A stretch of 7,680 nucleotides of DNA from Caryophanales bacterium UBA6356 (GTDB taxonomy: Bacteria; Bacillota_I; Bacilli_A; RFN20; CAG-826). Where the stretch lies: the NCBI GenBank assembly GCA_002440125.1, contig DJRQ01000049.1, positions 1 through 7,680 of the forward strand, read 5' to 3'. Shown here in pieces: positions 1-6,103 of the stretch. The notes under the pieces are model-generated. The model made no database searches. It saw only the letters and a program-made list of their open reading frames with translations, and was not told the DNA's origin. Both the position numbers and the translations under genes were made by a program. Position 1 is the stretch's first letter. Each line of letters opens with the position of its first letter.

Positions 1-68
1 AGAACTCAATAAAGGAGGTGTTAAAAACAGGTGAGAACGATATAATAAGGGTCGGTTTTAAAGCATGA
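1..68 (+). CDS. 3' end of an unidentified upstream gene (partial)
   Basis: Only one plus frame (codons starting at position 3) stays open from the window edge. It ends in TGA at 66-68 and gives a C-terminus finishing ...TGENDIIRVGFKA. The TGA overlaps the ATG of the next gene in an ATGA arrangement, exactly as at the next junction (1144-1147), which is the main reason to believe it. The other two frames stop at 10-12 and 32-34. The AAGGAGGTG inside it (12-20) looks like a ribosome site but has no usable start at the right distance, so I read it as coding sequence. A TATAAT at 41-46 could instead be a promoter for the next gene. I do not recognise the product; 21 residues are too few. Confidence 0.5.
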   Translation, partial: NSIKEVLKTGENDIIRVGFKA

Positions 69-1147
69 AAGGCAACAAAAAACTTTATTCATCTCTTTTC
101 TTCCTGGCAATTCTCTTCCTCGCCTTGCTTTTGCTTCTTTTGGGGAGTTTTTGGGATTTGCCCATTGCTAAAGGGATGTTTCAAAAAATAGGAGACGCCG
201 GCCCATTCCTTTCGCCGATTGTGTCTTTGCCTGGCTATATCCTTTTTGCCTTAAGCGGAGCCATGCTTGTTTCTTCGTTTTCCTTATCGAATAAACCAAT
301 AATTCAAAAAATACTCATCAAAAGCCCAATATTTTTGACGCCAATCATTTCTGGCCTTCTTTATGGCTACTTCTCTTTGACGAACTTTCTTTCGCTTCCA
401 CTCGCCCTATTGGTGGGCCTATTCGTTATGGGCCTCCTCCAAGCCTTATGGCTTTGGGTCGAGAACAAAAACGGTAAAAGGAATCTCGTAAAAGAAGCGA
501 TCGCGATCATTTCTTCTTTTGCAATCGTCGTCTTGCTTGTGTGGATATTGAACGAGGAAATCATCCGTTATAGCTATAAAGCCATCATTTCACAAAATAA
601 CAACGAGTCTCTTTTTGCCAATTGGTGGGCTTTGGAAGGAAAAGATCCAGAGGTTCTTAAGGAAATCGCAATAAGCCCTTCCCTCAGAAAAGGAGGCCCT
701 TCGCTGGATTCCGCTTTAAGCGCATTTGCCCTCTTTTTGCCTTTTATTCTCCCTGAGGGAGTTAAAGAGAAAACATGGATCAGTTATCTTGTTATTGCCT
801 TTTTTGCTTTTCTCGGCGTTTTCATCGAACTTAGCGTCGGGCAGTATTTCTTAAGCGCCATCGCCTGGGGGCTTGGAATAGGCGGCACAATTAGCGGCCT
901 CATCCTCTTCTTCATCGAATATCCCTCCTTGGGCATCCAAGAAAAAGGGTGCGCAAAAAAAGAGAAAAGGAGATTTCCGATAGATACTAAAGAAGCTGCT
1001 TCGAGAACGCTTCGGCTAAGGAAAGAAAACGCCCTTCGTCTTCAAAGAAAGCGAAAAAGAAGCCGAAACCGAAAGAAAAATATTATCATCTTGAAAAGCT
1101 TAGATGAGGAAAGCGACGCTCTTTCCACAAAAAGGAGTCTACGATGA
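65..1147 (+). CDS. PAP2-like polytopic membrane protein with degenerate phosphatase motifs
   Basis: A 360-residue integral membrane protein with about seven or eight hydrophobic segments (roughly residues 8-27, 49-70, 87-131, 143-162, 213-230, 238-255, 262-284) and a very basic cytoplasmic tail (about 295-340). The layout matches PAP2 lipid phosphatases (phosphatidic acid or undecaprenyl-PP phosphatase fold). FANWW near 184-188 and GPSLDSALSAFAL at 211-223 occupy the place of the family's PSGH motif, and ELSVGQYFLSAIAWG at 255-269 the place of the SR...GxHYxxD motif. The motif-2 His, the motif-3 catalytic His (here Gln260) and the Asp (Ala265) are absent, so phosphatase activity is doubtful; it may be a binding or structural paralogue. 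It has no strong ribosome site of its own, fitting translational coupling to the gene before it (ATGA). The 3' tail may carry a frameshift (see findings). Family assignment is by motif position only. Confidence 0.6.
   Translation: MKGNKKLYSSLFFLAILFLALLLLLLGSFWDLPIAKGMFQKIGDAGPFLSPIVSLPGYILFALSGAMLVSSFSLSNKPIIQKILIKSPIFLTPIISGLLYGYFSLTNFLSLPLALLVGLFVMGLLQALWLWVENKNGKRNLVKEAIAIISSFAIVVLLVWILNEEIIRYSYKAIISQNNNESLFANWWALEGKDPEVLKEIAISPSLRKGGPSLDSALSAFALFLPFILPEGVKEKTWISYLVIAFFAFLGVFIELSVGQYFLSAIAWGLGIGGTISGLILFFIEYPSLGIQEKGCAKKEKRRFPIDTKEAASRTLRLRKENALRLQRKRKRSRNRKKNIIILKSLDEESDALSTKRSLR
1131..1137 (+). promoter_or_regulatory. Ribosome binding site of the DUF1624 gene
   Basis: AAAGGAG ends 6 nt before the ATG at 1144. 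It fixes that start and lies inside the end of the preceding gene, downstream of a GGAAAG/CTTTCC hairpin (1108-1126). Confidence 0.75.
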
Positions 1148-2091
1148 AAAGGAAAGGGATGAGTTTTGCCCTTCCTTTGCGCTTTCCAAAGAAAAAAGGG
1201 AAGCGAATTTTTGAGGTGGATTTTTTAAGGGGTGTAGCTATTTTCCTCATGGTCATCATCCACGCTTGCTATTCTTTAGGCTATGGCATCGATGTTTTCT
1301 TTGTCTTGCCAAAGGATTGCCCCGAATGGATAAAGCAAAGTCAGGGTTTTTTTAAGTTCATCTTCTTTGCTATCACGCAACCAGATGGTGCGAAATCCAT
1401 GGTTTTTAGCCCCTATGGTTATAACCTCAACACGAACCTTTTCTGCCTAGAGGCTTTTTTTGCCGGAGCTTTCATGTTTCTAAGCGGCATTTCCTGTTCC
1501 TTTTCCCAATCCAATGCCAAACGAGCGATTGGCTTAGCCTATGTTTCCGCGCTAATGACAATTCTCTTCGAAACGCTTTCCGCCTTTATGGGCATTAATT
1601 TCCATATTTGGCTCGGTATCCTCCATTCTTTGGCCTTTGCTCTTATCGTTTATTCCATCTTCGACCATTTCTTCCAAGAATGGTGGCAACACCTTCTTTT
1701 CGTCCTCCCTTTGACTGCCATCAATTTCTTCACGATGCTTAAAGCGTACCCCAATAACAAAATGCTTATCCTCAATCCATACGCCGCCAAAAATGTTTTT
1801 GATTGGTTTAGCAATGTATCGGGATTGTTGGTAGGCCGCTTCCGTTATGGTGACGATTATTTTCCCCCTTTCCTCATAACCCTTGTCGTCTTTTTAGGCG
1901 GCATTGTCGGAAAGACCCTTTATAAGAACAAGAAATCCCTATTGCCCGAGGACTTCCCCACCGCTTGGGCCAAACCCATCATCTTCATCGGAAAGCATAC
2001 GCTTATCATCTACTTAAGCCACCAAGTCATCATTTATATCATTCTCGCTTTGGTGCTTTTGCCAATGGGCGCCAGGATCCGTGGGTTTTAG
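1144..2091 (+). CDS. DUF1624 / HGSNAT-like membrane acyltransferase
   Basis: A 315-residue polytopic membrane protein of the heparan-alpha-glucosaminide N-acetyltransferase-like family (DUF1624). Diagnostic pieces are FEVDFLRGVAIFLMVIIHA at 23-41 (family pattern D-x-x-RG-x-x-I-x-x-M-x-x-x-H, with Asp26, Arg29 and His40), AFMFLSGIS at 109-117, LGILHSLAF at 157-165 and FIGKHTLIIYLSHQ at 281-294 (the closing G-(K/R)-x-(T/S)-L-x-x-Y-x-x-HQ signature). Known members move acetyl groups from acetyl-CoA across or onto membrane-side acceptors; most bacterial ones have no known substrate. The start is set by AAAGGAG at 1131-1137. The gene overlaps the PAP2-like gene (ATGA) and its stop is 8 nt before the ligase start, so all three are very likely co-transcribed. 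The protein ends shortly after the last membrane segment and looks full length or slightly short for the family. Confidence 0.8.
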   Translation: MKRKGMSFALPLRFPKKKGKRIFEVDFLRGVAIFLMVIIHACYSLGYGIDVFFVLPKDCPEWIKQSQGFFKFIFFAITQPDGAKSMVFSPYGYNLNTNLFCLEAFFAGAFMFLSGISCSFSQSNAKRAIGLAYVSALMTILFETLSAFMGINFHIWLGILHSLAFALIVYSIFDHFFQEWWQHLLFVLPLTAINFFTMLKAYPNNKMLILNPYAAKNVFDWFSNVSGLLVGRFRYGDDYFPPFLITLVVFLGGIVGKTLYKNKKSLLPEDFPTAWAKPIIFIGKHTLIIYLSHQVIIYIILALVLLPMGARIRGF

Positions 2092-2095
2092 GAGG
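2090..2095 (+). promoter_or_regulatory. Ribosome binding site that sets the ligase start
   Basis: A perfect AGGAGG overlaps the stop codon of the preceding gene (TAG at 2089-2091) and lies 4 nt before the ATG at 2100. It shows that the 45 codons of open frame upstream (back to 1965) are not translated; those would give a His-rich sequence unrelated to the enzyme family and are a shadow of the upstream gene. Confidence 0.85.
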
Positions 2096-2099
2096 AATT

Positions 2100-3701
2100 A
2101 TGGCAGAATCACTTTACGATCAATTCTTTGAGGTCGTCAAAAAATACCCGAAATACACCGCCATCCGTTTTGAAAAGAAGAAATGGAGCTATAAAAAGAC
2201 CGATAAGCTCATTTTGGAGTGCGAGCGAAAGCTTACTTCGCTAGGCATCAAAAAAGGCGACGTTTTAACAGTCGCCCTCCCCAATTGCCCATATAGCATT
2301 TTTCTTTTTTACGCCATCAACAAAAAAGGCGCTATTTCCTATAACATCCATCCTTTAACACCCAGCGAAACGATTGAGGAAATGATGGATAAGGTTTCTT
2401 CGAAAACGCTTATTTGCCTTTCTTTGAACGCCAAGGAAGCGTCGGAAAAACTGGCCCAAGACAAAAAAATCATAACAATAAACCCCTATCTAGGAGCCTC
2501 GCCTCTCAAAAGGGCGTTTGTGCGTTGCAAGGCCAAGAAATGCTCAAGGGCAACGAACTTTGCTTTCGTTAAAAAAGCCAAGAAAATTGAGCCTATCATC
2601 ATTAACAAAGAAGACGATGCCGTTTATCTTAATACAGGAGGGACAAACGGAGCCCCCAAAGTCGTCCGCATGTCCAATAGAGCCATAAATCACGTCGGCG
2701 CCAATAGCTATCAACTTATTGGCGGCCCTTATCAATCGATACGAATCTTAACAGCCATTCCCCTTTTCCATGTCTTCGGATTGGAGATGGGTGTCCACAC
2801 CCCCCTTTCTTTCGGCGGCCAAAGCGTGCTCATGCTTCGCTTCCACACCAAGGAGGCCATTGCCCATATGAGAAGCGGCCGGAGCACGGTGCTACTAGGA
2901 GTTCCTTCTTTGTATAACGCCCTATTGTCCAGGGATTCTTTCTATGGAAAACACCTAAGAAAACAAGTCACTGCCTTTATAGGGGGCGACACAGTGCCAG
3001 AATCTCTCCTAAATCGTTGGAACCAAGCGATGGTCAAGTACGGTTCGGATGCAAGGCTCTATGAAGGCTATGGCTTAACGGAGGCAGGAGTCGCGATTGT
3101 GAGCACCAAAGGGCGAAGCAAGAAAGGTTCGATTGGTACGCCACTACCTGGCATAAAAGTCAAAATTCTCGACATCGAAACCCATAAAGAGGTTGAGAAT
3201 GGGAAATTGGGTGAAATCGCTATCGGTGGCCCCAGCGTCATGAGCGGCTATTTCAAAGACGATAAGCTCAATAAAGAAGATCTTATCGATATCGATGGAG
3301 TTCGCTACTTTTTGACGAAGGATTATGGCTATTGCGACAAAGACGGCTATGGCTACTTCAAGCAAAGAATGCGGCGAATCGTCAAAATCAATGGCGAAAC
3401 CCTTTGCCCAAGCGATGTCGAAGATGCCGTTTTGACGCTAGAAGATGTCTTTGATGCCTATTGCTATGGCGTGCCCAATAAGCGCAAGGGAGCAGCTTTC
3501 CGATTGATTGTCGTGAAACGCGATGGCGATCACCCAAAAACGGAAGAGCAAGTCAAAGAGCTCATCAACGAAAAGATAAACTCCTTGTTGCCTCCAAGCT
3601 ACTTACCCGAAAAAATCTTTTTCGTTTCCCGTTTGCCACGCACTCCTATCGGCAAAGTCGATTCCAAAGAAATCGAAAAAAATCCGCAATACTTCAATTA
3701 A
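2100..3701 (+). CDS. AMP-forming acyl-CoA ligase (class I adenylate-forming enzyme)
   Basis: A 533-residue cytoplasmic enzyme of the ANL superfamily, closest in style to fatty acyl-CoA synthetases: carboxylate plus ATP gives acyl-AMP, then acyl-CoA. Visible motifs are the ATP-binding loop NTGGTNGAPK at 178-187 (TGGTTG-type, as in FadD-like enzymes), IPLFHVFGLE in the acyl-pocket region, YEGYGLTEAG at 321-330, the D408-containing TKDYGY segment that contacts ribose, the hinge region QRMRRIVKINGE at 422-433 followed by P437, and LPRTPIGK ending at Lys519, the expected catalytic lysine. The usual GR of the hinge is QR here, and TGD is TKD. Length is normal for the family, and the start is chosen from the AGGAGG at 2090-2095. 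It is the last gene of the operon with the DUF1624 acyltransferase and PAP2-like protein, suggesting it supplies an activated acyl group for envelope lipid or glycan modification. That role is inference; a general fatty acid ligase is equally possible. Confidence 0.85.
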   Translation: MAESLYDQFFEVVKKYPKYTAIRFEKKKWSYKKTDKLILECERKLTSLGIKKGDVLTVALPNCPYSIFLFYAINKKGAISYNIHPLTPSETIEEMMDKVSSKTLICLSLNAKEASEKLAQDKKIITINPYLGASPLKRAFVRCKAKKCSRATNFAFVKKAKKIEPIIINKEDDAVYLNTGGTNGAPKVVRMSNRAINHVGANSYQLIGGPYQSIRILTAIPLFHVFGLEMGVHTPLSFGGQSVLMLRFHTKEAIAHMRSGRSTVLLGVPSLYNALLSRDSFYGKHLRKQVTAFIGGDTVPESLLNRWNQAMVKYGSDARLYEGYGLTEAGVAIVSTKGRSKKGSIGTPLPGIKVKILDIETHKEVENGKLGEIAIGGPSVMSGYFKDDKLNKEDLIDIDGVRYFLTKDYGYCDKDGYGYFKQRMRRIVKINGETLCPSDVEDAVLTLEDVFDAYCYGVPNKRKGAAFRLIVVKRDGDHPKTEEQVKELINEKINSLLPPSYLPEKIFFVSRLPRTPIGKVDSKEIEKNPQYFN

Positions 3702-4099
3702 TGACGTTTCATCATCGAATAAAGAGCCTCGAAATCGGAAGAGAGAGGATAGAGGGGTATATCCTCTTCTTTTATCCAAAAGACCCTTCCTTCTCGGCTT
3801 GATTTGAGTTCGCCTTCAAAGGATTTGCTTTTGAAAAGAAGAGAAAGATGGCGGGTGGAATCTTTCACGATGTTCCATTCGAAATAACCGCAAGGCTCTA
3901 AATCAAAGACGTCATATCCCGTTTCTTCTTTCATCTCGCGCGAAACGCTTTCGAGAATGGATTCGTCTTTTTCGACATGTCCTCCAGGAAAAGTAAGTCC
4001 TGGCCAATCCTTCTTCTCGCGCATCTCGACCAAGAATGATCCATCGTCTTTATAGAGCATACAAAGGTTCGTCAATATGATTTTCGCTTCTTTTCCCAT
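3698..4099 (-). CDS. NUDIX hydrolase, 8-oxo-dGTP diphosphatase type
   Basis: A soluble hydrolase of nucleoside diphosphate derivatives, 133 residues from the ATG at 4099. The Nudix box is perfect: GHVEKDE, seven residues, then REMKEETGY, matching G-x5-E-x7-REUxEExGU, preceded by DWPGLTFPGG. The N-terminus ILTNLCMLYKDDGSFLV and the WPG-TFPGGHVE stretch are typical of the Firmicutes MutT/YtkD-like group, so sanitising oxidised nucleotides is the likely role; other nucleotide substrates cannot be excluded. The frame extends 13 codons further to a TTG at 4138, but that start has no ribosome site, and family alignments begin at about the chosen Met. The stop codon shares the palindrome TTAA (3698-3701) with the stop of the convergent ligase. 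It is divergent from the methyltransferase gene with a 51-nt spacer. A TATTAT lies 7 nt before the ATG, so the mRNA may be leaderless. Confidence 0.85.
   Translation of the reverse strand: MGKEAKIILTNLCMLYKDDGSFLVEMREKKDWPGLTFPGGHVEKDESILESVSREMKEETGYDVFDLEPCGYFEWNIVKDSTRHLSLLFKSKSFEGELKSSREGRVFWIKEEDIPLYPLSSDFEALYSMMKRH
3743..3774 (+). terminator. Candidate Rho-independent terminator of the ligase operon, inside the NUDIX gene
   Basis: AGAGGATA (3744-3751), an 8-nt loop and TATCCTCT (3760-3767) form a perfect 8-bp stem, extendable by a G-U pair, followed by TCTTTTAT. It starts about 42 nt after the ligase stop, where an operon terminator is expected, but lies antisense within NUDIX coding sequence because the two genes meet with no spacer. 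The U-tract is interrupted and the stem is only moderately GC-rich. Confidence 0.4.
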
Positions 4100-4106
4100 C
4101 TTTCCA

Positions 4107-4112
4107 ATAATA
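4107..4112 (-). promoter_or_regulatory. Candidate -10 element for the NUDIX gene
   Basis: On the minus strand TATTAT (5/6 to consensus) ends 7 nt before the ATG at 4099. The best -35 at 17 nt spacing is poor (TTCTTT). If used, transcription would begin almost at the start codon. Confidence 0.3.
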
Positions 4113-4138
4113 CGCTGTCTCTTTTCTCGAAAGAACAA

Positions 4139-4144
4139 TAGAAT
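4139..4144 (+). promoter_or_regulatory. Candidate -10 element for the methyltransferase gene
   Basis: TAGAAT (5/6 to consensus) ends 6 nt before the ATG at 4151, with no recognisable -35. The placement would give a leaderless or nearly leaderless mRNA and back-to-back overlap with the promoter of the divergent NUDIX gene. Confidence 0.3.
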
Positions 4145-4150
4145 GTCTAC

Positions 4151-5137
4151 ATGCGTTATTTTTTAAAAGAAGAGGAAAAGAAAGAATTTCTTAAGATATG
4201 GAAGGCTTTCGAAAAAACATTGCAAGAATCCTCCTATTGGAATGAAGTTCTCGAACAAAGAATTCCGAAGAGAAGATGGCTCAAAAAAGCAAAAGCCTTA
4301 GATCCCTCTTTTTATGAAGAAGACCCCTATTTCAAAAACGTCACACCATTGGCGGCAAACCGAGGGACATTAAGTCTTTCCTACCAAAGCTACAAAAAGG
4401 AACAAGGCTTCGTTTATGACGAAATCCAATTCGATCCCGATACTTACGAAGAAAAGACGCCCTTTGGCTATTTCGAAAAGCCTTTCCGTTTTCTTGCCCT
4501 TATAAAAAACGGGCAAACCTGGATGAGCGTCATCCCTCACGAAATGAACACCATGCGGAAATCCATCGAAGAAGCGCAGGGGAAAGTCTTGGTGCTAGGA
4601 TTGGGTTTAGGCTACTATCCTTATTCCCTCCTTCTAAAAGAAAACATATCCACAGTGACAGTCGTCGAATATGATTCGGAAATCATCTCCCTTTTTGAGA
4701 AAAGCCTTGAGCCCTTCTTTCCTTGCTCCCAAAAGCTAAACCTCGTTAAGGAAGACGCTTTCCATTATTTGGCCAAGGAAAGAAACTTCGACTATTGTTT
4801 TGCGGATTTGTGGCACATGCCAAAAGATGGATTACCAATGTATTTGAAGCTCAGGAAATTAGAGAAGATTCAAGGGAGGACCGTCTTTCGCTACTGGATT
4901 GAAAATTCTATGTTGGCTCTCCTTCGAAGAGCTTTGATTGTTCTTATTTACGAAGAGCTTTTTGAGGGAAAAAGGGATGAAAGCTATCTTTTTAGCGAAA
5001 CCTTTGACGACGGCCTCATTAATAGCCTCCACTTCCTCTTAAAAGATGTTTCCATAAAAAATATGGCCGATTTGAGGCGATATTTGGATATTGGTGGCTT
5101 AAGAATGATTGCGGAATCACTTACGCTCGAAGCGTAG
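4151..5137 (+). CDS. SAM-dependent methyltransferase-like protein (spermidine synthase-like fold)
   Basis: A 328-residue soluble protein. The central part carries a class I Rossmann methyltransferase core: VLVLGLGLGY at 146-155 (motif I, glycine-rich SAM loop), VTVVEYD at 169-175 with Glu173 as the expected ribose-binding acid, KEDAFHYL at 200-207 (motif III region) and FDYCFADLW at 213-221 at strand four. This order resembles spermidine synthase-like and related methyltransferases. No NPPY-type motif is present, so an N6-adenine or N5-glutamine methyltransferase is unlikely. The ~140-residue N-terminal part (acidic/basic helices, aromatic-rich) and the C-terminal helical part match nothing I can name, and the substrate is unknown. 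The start ATG has no convincing ribosome site, but a TAGAAT sits just upstream. The 3' end overlaps the convergent GNAT gene by 21 nt; the overlap contains a TACGCT/AGCGTA hairpin. Confidence 0.65.
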   Translation: MRYFLKEEEKKEFLKIWKAFEKTLQESSYWNEVLEQRIPKRRWLKKAKALDPSFYEEDPYFKNVTPLAANRGTLSLSYQSYKKEQGFVYDEIQFDPDTYEEKTPFGYFEKPFRFLALIKNGQTWMSVIPHEMNTMRKSIEEAQGKVLVLGLGLGYYPYSLLLKENISTVTVVEYDSEIISLFEKSLEPFFPCSQKLNLVKEDAFHYLAKERNFDYCFADLWHMPKDGLPMYLKLRKLEKIQGRTVFRYWIENSMLALLRRALIVLIYEELFEGKRDESYLFSETFDDGLINSLHFLLKDVSIKNMADLRRYLDIGGLRMIAESLTLEA

Positions 5138-5398
5138 GAAGTTCACTTCGGAATGCTTTTCGAAATAGTTTTGGGCATAAGAGCAAAGAGGATCCAAAAG
5201 AAAGCTCTCTTTCTTAGCCTTACGAAGCAATTGCTCCATTAATTCATTGGCAATCCCTTGTCCGCGAAGCGACTCATCAACGAAAGTATGCGTAATCGCG
5301 TGAACGTTTGGCAAGGCTTTGGGGAAATCGATTTCAGCTAGGACCTTGCCGTCCTCTTGGAGAGTGATTTTCTCCTCTTCGATTTTATAGCTTCTCAT
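5117..5398 (-). CDS. Small GNAT-family N-acetyltransferase (YjdJ/COG2388 type)
   Basis: A 93-residue single-domain protein, the usual size for the short YjdJ-like branch of the GNAT superfamily. The acetyl-CoA-binding signature RGQGIA is at 45-50, after THTFVDESL, and is followed by a helix ending near residue 62. PLCSYAQNYFEKH at 70-82 is the branch hallmark (P-x-CSYA-x-x-Y). Known relatives are minimal acetyltransferases with unclear acceptors. The ATG at 5398 overlaps the end of the TetR gene by 14 nt, and a GGAG lies about 10 nt upstream inside that gene, so the two form one operon. The 3' end overlaps the convergent methyltransferase gene by 21 nt. Confidence 0.85.
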   Translation of the reverse strand: MRSYKIEEEKITLQEDGKVLAEIDFPKALPNVHAITHTFVDESLRGQGIANELMEQLLRKAKKESFLLDPLCSYAQNYFEKHSEVNFLRFERK

Positions 5399-5957
5399 AA
5401 TTTGAAAACTCCATGGCCATAATGGGCTTGATGCCGCTATTCATGAGTTTCATCAAGCGTTTCACAATCTTTTGGGGATCCTCTCGCATATCCCCTTTAA
5501 TCCAGTTGAGGATAATACCGGCGAGGGCATATTTATAAAAGTCAGCCGCAAAGCGCTTCTCCTCTTCGCTATAAGAAGCGCTTTCCGAAGAGGCATTTAC
5601 GGCTTGAAGAAGAGAAGGAAGCAAAAGGCGATACACATATTCTTGAAGGATCTCAAGGCTCACGCTGTGATAGATATTCAAGATAAATTTCTTATCTTGC
5701 AACATGAGGCCGAAAAGGGCCATAAAGCCTTCTTCCCAAGAGCCATTCTTGTCTTTAAAGTCGCAAAAGGCAACACGGGCATCTTGGGCAATGGTCCAAC
5801 CAACCAAATCAGCCACGTCGTGGAAATGATAATAAAAGGTTTGGCGATTCACGCCGCACTCTTTGGCAATATCGTTCACCGTCACACGATTGATAGGCTT
5901 CTCAAGCAAGATGTTTTTTAAAGCGTGAGCCAAAGCTTGTTTTGTTAAGGCACTCAT
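5385..5957 (-). CDS. TetR/AcrR-family transcriptional regulator
   Basis: A 190-residue DNA-binding regulator. The N-terminal helix-turn-helix is clear: RVTVNDIAKECGVNRQTFYY at about 24-43, continuing HFHDVADLV, the standard TetR recognition region. The C-terminal part (about 75-175, with NIYHSVSLEILQEYVYRLLLPSLL and FYKYALAGIILNWIKGDM) resembles the ligand domain of Firmicutes TetR proteins related to the DhaS regulator (TetR_C_8 type); the ligand is unknown. It is the first gene of an operon with the GNAT gene (14-nt overlap) and may control its own transcription. I see no obvious palindromic operator next to the start. The ATG at 5957 has no good ribosome site, and a TAGAAT lies 9 nt upstream. 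A plus-strand open frame across this region is its shadow. Confidence 0.88.
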   Translation of the reverse strand: MSALTKQALAHALKNILLEKPINRVTVNDIAKECGVNRQTFYYHFHDVADLVGWTIAQDARVAFCDFKDKNGSWEEGFMALFGLMLQDKKFILNIYHSVSLEILQEYVYRLLLPSLLQAVNASSESASYSEEEKRFAADFYKYALAGIILNWIKGDMREDPQKIVKRLMKLMNSGIKPIMAMEFSNYEKL

Positions 5958-5966
5958 ATCGACTTT

Positions 5967-5972
5967 ATTCTA
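5967..5972 (-). promoter_or_regulatory. Candidate -10 element for the tetR-GNAT operon
   Basis: On the minus strand TAGAAT lies 9 nt before the ATG, with a poor -35 (TCCACT) at 17 nt. It is the same hexamer as before the methyltransferase gene and would give a very short or absent leader. Confidence 0.3.
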
Positions 5973-6035
5973 ACAAGGAAGAGGGCGTGAGTGGATATCG
6001 TTTTTTCCTTAGAGAATGAAAAATCCTTCTGAATT

Positions 6036-6061
6036 AAAAAATCGATGCTCGTACATCGATT
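6036..6061 (-). terminator. Terminator-like hairpin upstream of the TetR gene
   Basis: AATCGATG (6040-6047), a 6-nt loop and CATCGATT (6054-6061) form a perfect 8-bp stem. Read on the minus strand, it runs straight into a T-run (TTTTTTAATT counting the stem end). It could end transcripts arriving from the right before they enter the TetR operon. The stem has only three GC pairs, so strength is uncertain. Confidence 0.4.
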
Positions 6062-6103
6062 GCATGGTTACTACTGTGTATGATTACCTATATTGATACA
6101 ATT

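Noticed and set aside
12..20. AAGGAGGTG as a ribosome site for a gene starting near 31
   Set aside because: The GTG at 31 meets a stop within a few codons, and the distance to the ATG at 65 is far too long; it fits inside the upstream gene's coding frame.
1965..2099. 45-codon N-terminal extension of the acyl-CoA ligase frame
   Set aside because: It overlaps the DUF1624 gene, gives a His-rich sequence foreign to the family, and a perfect AGGAGG sets the start at 2100.
3661..3690. TCGATT/AATCGA hairpin near the end of the ligase as a terminator for the NUDIX gene
   Set aside because: On the minus strand the T-run lies before the hairpin, not after it, so it is in the wrong order for a Rho-independent terminator.
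4100..4138. TTG start extending the NUDIX protein by 13 residues
   Set aside because: No ribosome site precedes it, and the family N-terminus begins at about the ATG at 4099.
6016..6096. 26-codon plus-strand frame beginning MKNPSELKN in the gap
   Set aside because: Very short, no ribosome site, and it runs through the terminator-like hairpin.
6094..6102. TGATACAAT as a plus-strand extended -10 promoter just before the TGCGTACA repeats
   Set aside because: No -35 match and no plus-strand gene follows; such hexamers are common in AT-rich DNA.
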